The position numbers and the translations under genes were made by a program. DNA of 15,499 nt. It comes from Mageeibacillus sp. UBA1255 (GTDB lineage Bacteria > Bacillota > Clostridia > UBA1212 > UBA1255). The notes below the pieces were generated by a model. That model had not been told where the DNA came from and searched no databases. It was given only the letters and a program-made list of their open reading frames with translations. The stretch is taken from NCBI GenBank assembly GCA_002308795.1, contig DBVV01000047.1, positions 1 to 15,499 on the forward strand. Reading direction: 5' to 3'. The stretch's first letter is position 1; each line of letters starts with the position of its first letter. Positions 6,756-13,440 of this stretch are shown here, one piece after another.

Positions 6756-6769
6756 TGATATGCTTATCA
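6756..6769 (-). promoter_or_regulatory. 5' leader hairpin of the lipoprotein gene
   Basis: On the minus strand TGATA (6769-6765) and TATCA (6760-6756) can form a 5-bp stem with a 4-nt loop, 3 nt after the predicted transcription start (about 6772) and 5 nt before GGAGG. It is A/T-rich and weak, but in the same position as the leader hairpins of the three surface-protein genes. Confidence 0.3.
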
Positions 6770-6778
6770 ACATTGCGA

Positions 6779-6807
6779 ATTTTACCATATTGGAAAATAA
6801 TAGTCAA
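6779..6807 (-). promoter_or_regulatory. SigA-type promoter of the lipoprotein gene
   Basis: On the minus strand TTGACT (6807-6802) and TAAAAT (6784-6779, 5 of 6 to consensus) are 17 bp apart. It lies in the 122-bp gap between the rapZ stop and the lipoprotein start, so the lipoprotein gene is transcribed independently of the operon upstream. No clear terminator for the rapZ operon was found in this gap. Confidence 0.8.
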
Positions 6808-6859
6808 CAATAAAATTTTCCTGTTTTAAGATGATTTTTCCGGCGCTCAGGCGTCACGT

Positions 6860-7714
6860 TCAGCGGCCTATATCGCGGTGGGTCAGAGATACGTTTACGC
6901 CGGACTCGGTCAGCCGGTTAACGATCGCGTTGGCAACGGATACGCTGCGGTGCCTTCCTCCCGTGCAGCCGACTCCGATCAGGAGCGCCTGCTTGCCCTC
7001 ACGGCGGTAGAGCGGGATCACGAAATCAAGCAGCGAAGCCACCTTATCGACAAAGGAGGCGGCATTGCCGTCGGAAAAAACGAACGAAGAAACCTTTGCG
7101 TCGTTCCCGGTAAGGCCGCGCAGATCCGGCACGTAATAGGGGTTCGGGAGGAAACGGACGTCGAACAGCAGATCCGCGCCCGCAGGAATGGAATATTTGT
7201 ACCCGAACGACATGACTTCGACGGTCATTTCGCCGATGCCGGATTCATCTCCGAAAAGCTGGCGGATCTTCGATTTGAGTTCCCACACCGAAAGGCCTGT
7301 CGTATCTATCACAAAATCGGCCTTTTCGCGAAGCGGCTCCAAGATGGCACGCTCGCGTACCACCGCACCGGCATTGTCGCCGCCCACCGCAAGAGGATGG
7401 AGCTTTTTATGCTCGGAATGACGGCTTATCAGCACCTCGTCGGAGCAGTCGAGGAACAATATCCGCACGCGGTCCGGTCCGCCGTTCATATTTTCGGAGA
7501 AGTTAAGAAGTTCGCGTACGAAATTTCCTCCGCGGACGTCGAGCACGAGCGCGTACTTACCGTGAGGTTCTTCGCTGGACGAACAAAGCTCGCCGAATTT
7601 AGGCAAAAGAAAGATCGGGAGGTTGTCAACGCAGAAATAGCCCATGTCTTCCATGAACTTCACCGTCTGCGTCTTCCCCGCCCCGGACATGCCGGTGATG
7701 ACAACAAATTCCAC
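6860..7714 (-). CDS. rapZ: RapZ family nucleotide-binding RNase adaptor protein (284 aa)
   Basis: Cytoplasmic P-loop protein of the RapZ/YvcJ family. In enterobacteria RapZ senses glucosamine-6-phosphate and guides RNase E to the small RNA controlling GlmS; in Firmicutes YvcJ binds and hydrolyses nucleotides and its precise role is less clear. The N-terminal P-loop is GMSGAGKT (8-15), followed by the family's YFCVDNLP (26-33), LDVRGG (58-63), LHPLA (105-109), RFLPNPYYVPDLRGLTGND (187-205) and the C-terminal signature GCTGGRHRSV (250-259). Length is typical. The start is a GTG at 7714, 2 bp after the murB stop, with GAGGAA about 7 nt upstream inside murB, so translation is probably coupled. 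It is the last gene of the minus-strand operon. The usual Firmicutes partners yvcK and whiA do not follow it. Confidence 0.95.
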   Translation of the reverse strand: MEFVVITGMSGAGKTQTVKFMEDMGYFCVDNLPIFLLPKFGELCSSSEEPHGKYALVLDVRGGNFVRELLNFSENMNGGPDRVRILFLDCSDEVLISRHSEHKKLHPLAVGGDNAGAVVRERAILEPLREKADFVIDTTGLSVWELKSKIRQLFGDESGIGEMTVEVMSFGYKYSIPAGADLLFDVRFLPNPYYVPDLRGLTGNDAKVSSFVFSDGNAASFVDKVASLLDFVIPLYRREGKQALLIGVGCTGGRHRSVSVANAIVNRLTESGVNVSLTHRDIGR

Positions 7715-7716
7715 TT

Positions 7717-8664
7717 TCAGTTCCTCTCTTTCACGAATTTGATCTCCGGCTCGAGCACCACGCCCGTATTATCGAAGACCCTCTCTCTCACCGCTTTTAC
7801 GAGCGCTCTTACGTCTTCTGCCGTCGCGCCGCCGCGGTTCACGATGAATCCGCAGTGTTTTTCGGACACCTGGGCGCCGCCGATACGGAAGCCCCGGAGA
7901 CCCGATGCTTCTATGAGCCTTCCCGCAAAATCGTTTTTCGGCCGTTTAAAAGCGCTGCCTGCGCTCGGAAGTTCAAGCGGCTGTTTTTCACGTCTGCGTC
8001 CGTTCAGTTCGCGCATCTTCGATGCGATCGTTTCGCGGTCGGTTCCTTTTTTTAGTTTAAAATACGCTCCGGTGACGATCAGGCCGTTTCGCTGGTACGC
8101 CGAATCACGGTACGCGAATCCCTGCTCCTCTCCCTCGAGCGTCCCCACTTCGGGTACGTCGCCGTCCAGCTTCAGGTACGTACTTTTAATGACGCACTGG
8201 GACAATTCCCCTCCGTATGCTCCGGCGTTCATCACCACTCCGCCGCCGATGCTGCCCGGGATGCCGGAAGCAAATTCAAGGCCGGAAAGCTCATTCTCCA
8301 TCGCGAACGTTGACGCAGCCGACAAAGTACACCCTGCGAAGCCGTATATCACGGCCGATCCAGCGTCGGAGGAAACGATCTTCAGGGCTTCGTCTCCCTG
8401 CGATTCGCATATGCGGACAACGACTCCGCGGAAGCCGGCGTCGTCGAATACGAGGTTACTGCCGCGCCCTATGATACAGTACGGTACACTTCTGCCTGTT
8501 ATCTCGGTCATAACGCGCAGAAGCGCCTCCTGGGACGATACGCTTACAAGTATATCCGCCGGTCCGCCTATACGGAACGTCGTATACCGCTTAAGCAGAG
8601 CGTCACGCTTGACCGCTCCGTTCCCGGCTGCATCACATATAATATCGTAAAAAGTGTTGTCCAT
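7717..8664 (-). CDS. murB: UDP-N-acetylenolpyruvoylglucosamine reductase MurB (315 aa)
   Basis: FAD- and NADPH-dependent enzyme reducing UDP-GlcNAc-enolpyruvate to UDP-MurNAc, the second committed step of peptidoglycan precursor synthesis in the cytoplasm. Seen in order: YTTFRIGGPAD (27-37), GRGSNLVFDDAGFRG (66-80), the FAD-binding SGIPGSIGGGVVMNAGAYGG (133-152), YRDS (185-188), the catalytic-serine block PSAGSAFKRP (233-242, Ser237), GGAQVSEKHCGFIVN (262-276) and LEPEI (304-308) with the catalytic Glu. Length is typical. The ATG at 8664 has AGGGA 4 nt upstream; a TTG at 8697, overlapping the hprK stop by 3 bases, would add 11 residues but has no ribosome binding site. It lies between hprK and rapZ, with a 29-bp gap to hprK and 2 bp to rapZ. 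Confidence 0.96.
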   Translation of the reverse strand: MDNTFYDIICDAAGNGAVKRDALLKRYTTFRIGGPADILVSVSSQEALLRVMTEITGRSVPYCIIGRGSNLVFDDAGFRGVVVRICESQGDEALKIVSSDAGSAVIYGFAGCTLSAASTFAMENELSGLEFASGIPGSIGGGVVMNAGAYGGELSQCVIKSTYLKLDGDVPEVGTLEGEEQGFAYRDSAYQRNGLIVTGAYFKLKKGTDRETIASKMRELNGRRREKQPLELPSAGSAFKRPKNDFAGRLIEASGLRGFRIGGAQVSEKHCGFIVNRGGATAEDVRALVKAVRERVFDNTGVVLEPEIKFVKERN

Positions 8665-8693
8665 ATCGTCCCTGCGCCAGGCGGACCGTTCCG

Positions 8694-9689
8694 TCAATAG
8701 TACGGGCTGAAGCTGCTTCCGCCTTCCGGTGCCCCGCCGTTTTCAAAAACCCTTTTATTCAACTCCTGAGCGGCATTGTACCCCATCATTTTCTGACGAT
8801 TGTTCATTGTCGCCGCCTCAACTATGACCGCGAGGTTGCGTCCCGGCATGACCGGTATCGTAACGCTCGGCACCTTTATGCCGAGTATCTCGGTGAAGGT
8901 ATCCTCGAGACCGACGCGCTCATATTCCTTGCCTTCGACCCATTTTTCGAGTTCTATCACCAGCTGGATGTTCTCGGTAAGTTTTACCGCTCCGACGCCG
9001 TACAGCCGTTTTACGTCAACGAATCCCACGCCTCTTATTTCTATTAAGTGCCTTATTATGTCCGGGGCGCTTCCGACGAGCGTTTTATGCGACACGCGGC
9101 GTATCTCGACCAGATCGTCGGCTACGAGCCTGTGGCCTCGCTTAATAAGCTCCAGCATCGTCTCGCTCTTTCCGACGCCGCTTTTACCCCTTATCAGCAC
9201 GCCTTCGCCGTAGACTTCGACGAGACCGGCGTGGATGGTCGCCCTGGGGGCAAGCTGCACGCATAAATATCTGTTCAGTTCGCTGTAAAGCGACGTGGTG
9301 GCGATCTCCGCACTTAATACCGGTATCCCGTATTGTTCTCCCAGTTCCAGCATCTCAGGATACGGCGTGAGCGAGCGGGCAATGATAAGGCACGGGAATC
9401 CCATCCCGAACAGTTTCGCTAGTTTTTCACGGCGCGACGTGCTGTCAAGGCTTCCCAGATACATCATCTCCGAGTTTCCCATAAGCTGTATCCTGTCGTG
9501 CGTGAAATCTTCGGTGTATCCCGCGATCTCGAGTCCCGGACGGTTAAGGTCAGGCGTAGTGATATTTACGTTTTCGGCGCCATTAAAGCAGCATAACAGT
9601 TTAAGCTGCATCTCTTTTATGATCTTAGCCAGGCTCACACTGTATTTTTCATTGGTATCATCGCTGACGCTGTCCGGCTTTTTATCCAT
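8694..9689 (-). CDS. hprK: HPr kinase/phosphorylase (331 aa)
   Basis: Bifunctional enzyme that phosphorylates HPr or Crh at the regulatory serine and removes that phosphate, the central switch of carbon catabolite repression in Firmicutes. Residues 1-135 form the N-terminal domain. The catalytic domain has the active-site His in TIHAGLVEVYGEGVLI (151-166, His153), the P-loop GKSGVGKS (168-175) followed by GHRLVADD (185-192), the HprK signature EIRGVGFVDVKRLYGVGAV (217-235), and the conserved C-terminal VMPGRNLAVIVEAA (280-293). The second P-loop residue is Lys where most relatives have an acidic residue. The ATG at 9689 follows GGGAG by 8 nt; upstream in-frame codons overlap the preceding gene and look non-coding. 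About 15 C-terminal residues, rich in Gly and Ser, are lineage-specific. The ptsH gene is not in the window. Confidence 0.96.
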   Translation of the reverse strand: MDKKPDSVSDDTNEKYSVSLAKIIKEMQLKLLCCFNGAENVNITTPDLNRPGLEIAGYTEDFTHDRIQLMGNSEMMYLGSLDSTSRREKLAKLFGMGFPCLIIARSLTPYPEMLELGEQYGIPVLSAEIATTSLYSELNRYLCVQLAPRATIHAGLVEVYGEGVLIRGKSGVGKSETMLELIKRGHRLVADDLVEIRRVSHKTLVGSAPDIIRHLIEIRGVGFVDVKRLYGVGAVKLTENIQLVIELEKWVEGKEYERVGLEDTFTEILGIKVPSVTIPVMPGRNLAVIVEAATMNNRQKMMGYNAAQELNKRVFENGGAPEGGSSFSPYY

Positions 9690-9721
9690 TTCCCGATCTC
9701 CCGCGCCGCCAATGCGGCAGA

Positions 9722-10408
9722 TTAAATTATTATAAACACTATGAGCAGCACCACTGCCACTCCGATTATTATCCCGCCGATACGTTTGTAGATATCCATA
9801 TCGTGCCATTCGGGGATCTCATCCTCCCCTTTGCGGTTAAAAAAGTGCCACAGTTCTTCGGCGAAGAATAATATAAGCACTCCCCCTGCCGCGACAGCCG
9901 CCACGACGACCGCCTGCAGTACGCTCATCACCGGCTTTTTACCGAACAGCATCGTCAAAAACACGTTTTTGCTGAAGCGTTCGAACGGTTTCTCGGTTTT
10001 GAGCACTGTGTCCGGCTCAGAGGAAAGCTCGTACGTCACTTCGGCGGTCTTTTTTTCTTCACCTTTCACGTAATACGTGTACGCGTAAGGTTCGAGCGTG
10101 TAATCCGGCAGTTCGTCGTTCGGGTCAATATCGATCTCGCTCTCGTCGCGCTCGATCGGTATCCGCAGGCTGACAACTATTTTATACCGTCCGTCGTCTT
10201 CCTGCGTGAGCACGCCTTCCATGACCTCAGTGCCTACAAAGTAGAATTCGTAAAGCGTCTCGGCATTCTCCGGATCCGAATCACGAACGTAACGGACGTT
10301 GTCAACGACACCGGTGTGGTTATCGCCGAACGTGCGTGTGAGCAGCGTCAGCAGGCTAAGCACCAGCAGACAGCCCATAAGTATTGCCACATTACGTCCC
10401 TTGTTCAT
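9722..10408 (-). CDS. Three-helix membrane protein of unknown function (228 aa)
   Basis: I do not recognise this protein. The ATG at 10408 follows a good ribosome binding site (AAGGAAGG, 3 nt before the ATG). Predicted topology: helix about 5-24, a soluble segment about 25-158 rich in acidic residues and Tyr (VRYVRDSDPENAETLYEFYF, RIPIERDESEIDIDPND, EPYAYTYYVKGEE), helix about 160-183, a short loop with HFFNRKGEDEIPEWHDMD, and a C-terminal helix about 209-227. The soluble part looks beta-rich and, by the usual charge rule, would face outside. No catalytic motif is seen. It lies 28 bp after the UDP-sugar pyrophosphorylase gene and 32 bp before hprK, so it is co-transcribed with cell-wall and carbon-regulation genes. 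A role in envelope sensing or assembly is possible but only by context. Confidence 0.8.
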   Translation of the reverse strand: MNKGRNVAILMGCLLVLSLLTLLTRTFGDNHTGVVDNVRYVRDSDPENAETLYEFYFVGTEVMEGVLTQEDDGRYKIVVSLRIPIERDESEIDIDPNDELPDYTLEPYAYTYYVKGEEKKTAEVTYELSSEPDTVLKTEKPFERFSKNVFLTMLFGKKPVMSVLQAVVVAAVAAGGVLILFFAEELWHFFNRKGEDEIPEWHDMDIYKRIGGIIIGVAVVLLIVFIII

Positions 10409-10436
10409 GATCCTTCCTTTTCGCCGGAAACAGTCC

Positions 10437-11663
10437 TTAATCGAGCATGCCTCTGGCTTCGGCGTCCTCATAGAGCGCCTTCGCCGTTGCCGGACTGTCT
10501 TCCCCTTCTCTGTTTTTTACGGGGGCAAATTCGTCTTCGCGTTTTACCCTCAGTATGCCCATCTTTTCATACCTGCGAAAAGCATCGAAAATGAACGCCT
10601 CGAACTTGTACGCGTTAGGTTTATCCGGATGCACGACCGCTCCCGAGCCGTCAACGAAGTCGGTCTTCTTTACAGCCACGTGGTACGGAAGCCCTTCGTC
10701 TCCTGCTTCTTCGAACGCGTCGATACTGAATATGTTGCACAGTATATGCGCATCTCCGTAAATGAACTCCCCGTTCTCATCGACGGCTTTCGCCATCTCG
10801 TCCGATATTTCGGTGTATTCGACGACGTATGGCCGCGAGTCTTTGAGGCAGAATACGCCCGCTTTTTCATACGGATCGCGTTTTATCAGCGATTTACCGG
10901 CGCATTTAAATCCGTTCACGTAGGCAAATCCTATGAACAGCGGATCGCAGAGTTTGACAAGGACGTTGTCGATACCTCCGACGAAAGCGTACTTTATTCC
11001 TCTCGCTTTCATATCGCTGACGATACCTTTCGCCTTCATCGCCCTGAATATACCGCCGTGGCCGTCCGCACCCATCTTTACGCTCACTGGCGTATTGCGG
11101 ATTATCTTTCCGTCGAATCCGACCATCGGGAGCATAAACTGAGTGAAAAATCTGACGTTTTCAGGTAAGTAGCCGAAATAACCGTTAGCCTCGAAAAACG
11201 CTCTGGTAGCGTGATCGTTTTCTTCGCTGGTCATTATGTACCACGGGATCTGCCTTCCGCCGCCGGATATTGACAACCGCCTGAGCAGCCTGTTTGCCTG
11301 TATTTCGAACAGCGAATGTTCACGAACACCTATGTCAAAAGTACCCTTCGGACCATTGTGACCGAGCCTCGTGCCCTGTCCTCCGGCCATCGTAACGGCC
11401 GCGAATTCTCCGTTCCTGATCAGTTCCTCACCTTTGCGGAAATACTTGTCCCGCTCTTCGGCGGAAAGATCCGCGGCTACGGTCACCGGGATGGGGGCAA
11501 TATCTCCGCCCGTTTCTTCCGGAACTCCTTCCGATGCCATGCAGTATAGCTTCGAAACGAGTTCGAGATCGATGCCTGATATCGTCCCCGCCGTGTCAAT
11601 TATCTCAGCCAGTTCGTTCTGGCCGTATTCTTTCAGTTTTCTGCTGAGTTCTTTAAGCTCCAT
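10437..11663 (-). CDS. UDPGP-family UDP-N-acetylhexosamine/UDP-sugar pyrophosphorylase, eukaryotic type (408 aa)
   Basis: Predicted to form a UDP-sugar from UTP and a sugar-1-phosphate in the cytoplasm. It belongs to the type-1 UDPGP family, whose best-known members are eukaryotic UAP/AGX1, not to the bacterial GlmU or GalU families. Seen: the nucleotide-binding loop MAGGQGTRLGHNGPKG (92-107), GADGHGGIFRAM (198-209) where AGX proteins bind the sugar-uracil moiety, GGIDNVLVKLCDPLFIGF (229-246), KAGVFC (267-272), LCNIFSID (308-315), KPNAYKFEAFIFDAF (348-362) and EFAPVKN...EDSPATA (378-394). Length is near that of bacterial members. GlcNAc-1-P or Glc-1-P as substrate cannot be told apart by eye. 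The ATG at 11663 has no Shine-Dalgarno sequence; a hairpin lies just upstream (11689-11713). Co-transcription with murB and rapZ suggests a UDP-HexNAc role. Confidence 0.9.
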   Translation of the reverse strand: MELKELSRKLKEYGQNELAEIIDTAGTISGIDLELVSKLYCMASEGVPEETGGDIAPIPVTVAADLSAEERDKYFRKGEELIRNGEFAAVTMAGGQGTRLGHNGPKGTFDIGVREHSLFEIQANRLLRRLSISGGGRQIPWYIMTSEENDHATRAFFEANGYFGYLPENVRFFTQFMLPMVGFDGKIIRNTPVSVKMGADGHGGIFRAMKAKGIVSDMKARGIKYAFVGGIDNVLVKLCDPLFIGFAYVNGFKCAGKSLIKRDPYEKAGVFCLKDSRPYVVEYTEISDEMAKAVDENGEFIYGDAHILCNIFSIDAFEEAGDEGLPYHVAVKKTDFVDGSGAVVHPDKPNAYKFEAFIFDAFRRYEKMGILRVKREDEFAPVKNREGEDSPATAKALYEDAEARGMLD

Positions 11664-11681
11664 AGTTTAGTTTTTCATTGT

Positions 11682-11713
11682 CTGATCACGTATCTGACAA
11701 AGGATCAGATACG
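11682..11713 (-). promoter_or_regulatory. Intergenic hairpin with alternative pairing ahead of the pyrophosphorylase gene
   Basis: CGTATCTGA (11689-11697) and TCAGATACG (11705-11713) form a perfect 9-bp stem with a 7-nt loop in the 53-bp gap between the esterase and pyrophosphorylase genes. A competing stem, CTGATC (11682-11687) with GATCAG (11703-11708), uses part of the same bases. No U tract follows on the minus strand, so a standard terminator is unlikely; mRNA processing, 3'-end protection or control of the next start are options. Confidence 0.55.
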
Positions 11714-11716
11714 GTA

Positions 11717-13393
11717 TTATTTGTTGAGCATGAACGCGCCGGCGGGATTACCTTCGCTGTTGGCAAGGTTTATCGTCTCGCCGAAGAAGTTTGCGGAAAC
11801 AGCGTTATACGCTACGCCTGCAAGACTGAACGAAGCCTTCACTTCTACCGTATCGGCTCCGGTTATCTTCGCCGTTACGGAGTTGCCGGACAATGTATTA
11901 GGTCCGCTTAGGCCTTTGAATCCTTTAACCTCCGCCGCGCCGTCAATAGTTTTCAGCCCGGATCCGACGTTCTTGAATTTCACCGTAGCAGTCTTTCCGT
12001 CTGTGCTGTACGTTACGGATTCAACGATAGGTCCTGTCGCCTTCTCCATCGTCATGCCGCCCTCGCCGTTCACCGCCAAAGCGATATTCGCACCTCTCAG
12101 GCCCTGCTCGTATTTGCAGTTCGGGTGGAGGCTGTTGAAGTACGTTTTATCCGGCCAGGCGTCGCTCGAAACGATCTGGTAGCTGTTCGGAAGTACAGTG
12201 ACGATCTCGCCCATCTTCGCGCGGATCTTACCAAGATCCATGTAGTGCCAGTCACCCTTGTGTCCGGCAGGTTTCCCGTAGATCGACGGGAATTCTACGT
12301 AGTACACGGCAAAATCTTTGTTGATCAGGTTATGCGTGCCTCTCATATGATTCATAAGAGCGCAGAACGTGTCAACGTATTTTGCGGTAAGGTGATCCTG
12401 GAAATCGCTCTCGCCCTGGTACCAGATAACACCTGCCATTGCGTAGCGGTCGAAAGGATACATATATTCGTTGTACAGGAAACGGCCCCATTCTGCGTTC
12501 ACGCCTTCGGTAACGTAGTAACCTTTGCTGTTGTTCCACGTATCCGTATGGCACGCTTCAGCGACTTCGTTCGGAACGAACGCGCCGATAGGTCTGCCGT
12601 TACCGTCGATCTCGATGACGCCTACCGGAACAGTGCCGTTCGTAGCGCGAACATAATTAAGCGCGAACAGGTATCCTATAGCAGAGAACTGTGAGACAGT
12701 ACCGGCGTTCGCCACCTTCCATGACGATCTGTTGGCAACGTCTTTATTAACGGCTTCGGTTCCTCTCTTCAGCTTGGTCGCGGTGGCCTGCGTGTTATAG
12801 TGGAGGCGGATCGGCAGCGTTTTATCTATCGTCTTGCTTCCTACCTTTTCGGTATCGTTCGCGTCAACGAAGCCCCAGTGATTCGCCATGCTGTACGCGC
12901 AGTTCGACTGGCCCATGCACATATATACGTCTCCGACGAGCACGTCGGTGAATTCAACTGTCTTTGTGTCGGTGTAGACTTTCAGCGTGTTCCCCATCTC
13001 GGCGTTTGCGGGAAGCTTTTTCTTGAACGTGAGAACCCATTCTCCGTCTTTGATCTCGGCTTCGGTGAACATTCCGAGGAATTCTCCGGAAACTTTCTTT
13101 CCGTTTTCGCTCTCGTCCGCCCATCCCCATACGCGGATGTGTTCGCCGCGCTGAAGCACCATATTTTTGCTGAACGCTTTCGATACCGTGAAGTCGGCTG
13201 CGTAAGGAAGATCGAGAGGTTCGTCTATACCTGTTTCAGGTGCTTCGGTCGGAGCCTCGGTAGGAGTTTCCGTCGGAACTACCGGATCCGTGCCCGGATC
13301 TGCGGTTGCAGCAGGTTCCGCGGGTTTGCATGCTGCAAAGCTGAAAGCCATTATGCAGCACAAAAGCATTATCATCCATCTGTTCTTTTTCAT
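11717..13393 (-). CDS. Lipoprotein sialate O-acetylesterase-like SGNH esterase (558 aa)
   Basis: Predicted membrane-tethered carbohydrate acetylesterase acting outside the cell, resembling sialate 9-O-acetylesterases (SASA family) that remove acetyl groups from sialic acid or plant glycans. A type II signal peptide ends at FAAC with lipid-acceptor Cys22, and a Thr/Glu/Pro spacer follows (about 30-55). Next come a beta-sandwich (FSKNMVLQRGEHIRVWGWAD, 74-93), the nucleophile block MGQSNCAYSM (160-169, Ser163), GVIWYQGESD (321-330) and the His block SLHP (421-424, His423), then a C-terminal beta domain (about 455-558). Asn420 stands three residues before the His, where Asp of a triad is often found. 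The ATG at 13393 has a weak AAGG/GGCGG site; another ATG at 13444 overlaps the alr stop as ATGA and would lengthen the signal peptide by 17 residues. The exact substrate is unknown. Confidence 0.88.
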   Translation of the reverse strand: MKKNRWMIMLLCCIMAFSFAACKPAEPAATADPGTDPVVPTETPTEAPTEAPETGIDEPLDLPYAADFTVSKAFSKNMVLQRGEHIRVWGWADESENGKKVSGEFLGMFTEAEIKDGEWVLTFKKKLPANAEMGNTLKVYTDTKTVEFTDVLVGDVYMCMGQSNCAYSMANHWGFVDANDTEKVGSKTIDKTLPIRLHYNTQATATKLKRGTEAVNKDVANRSSWKVANAGTVSQFSAIGYLFALNYVRATNGTVPVGVIEIDGNGRPIGAFVPNEVAEACHTDTWNNSKGYYVTEGVNAEWGRFLYNEYMYPFDRYAMAGVIWYQGESDFQDHLTAKYVDTFCALMNHMRGTHNLINKDFAVYYVEFPSIYGKPAGHKGDWHYMDLGKIRAKMGEIVTVLPNSYQIVSSDAWPDKTYFNSLHPNCKYEQGLRGANIALAVNGEGGMTMEKATGPIVESVTYSTDGKTATVKFKNVGSGLKTIDGAAEVKGFKGLSGPNTLSGNSVTAKITGADTVEVKASFSLAGVAYNAVSANFFGETINLANSEGNPAGAFMLNK

Positions 13394-13440
13394 ATCGTTG
13401 ACCGCCTTTCTTCTGTAAAAAGAACTTTTTTTGTTTTTAT

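Noticed and set aside
6841..6862. Possible terminator after rapZ
   Set aside because: The GC-rich stretch pairs over only 3-5 bases with mismatches, and a U tract is missing.
6878..8650. A 590-codon plus-strand open frame antisense to rapZ and murB
   Set aside because: Both minus-strand genes carry complete family motifs, and the antisense product has no recognisable domain. Long antisense frames are expected in GC-rich, codon-biased genes.
10299..11168. A 289-codon plus-strand open frame across the membrane-protein and pyrophosphorylase genes
   Set aside because: It has no ribosome binding site or family motif and is covered by two well-supported minus-strand genes.
13410..13440. A/T-rich inverted repeat AAAAAG/CTTTTT between alr and the esterase gene
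   Set aside because: It is an almost pure A/T stem of low stability without a clear terminator layout.
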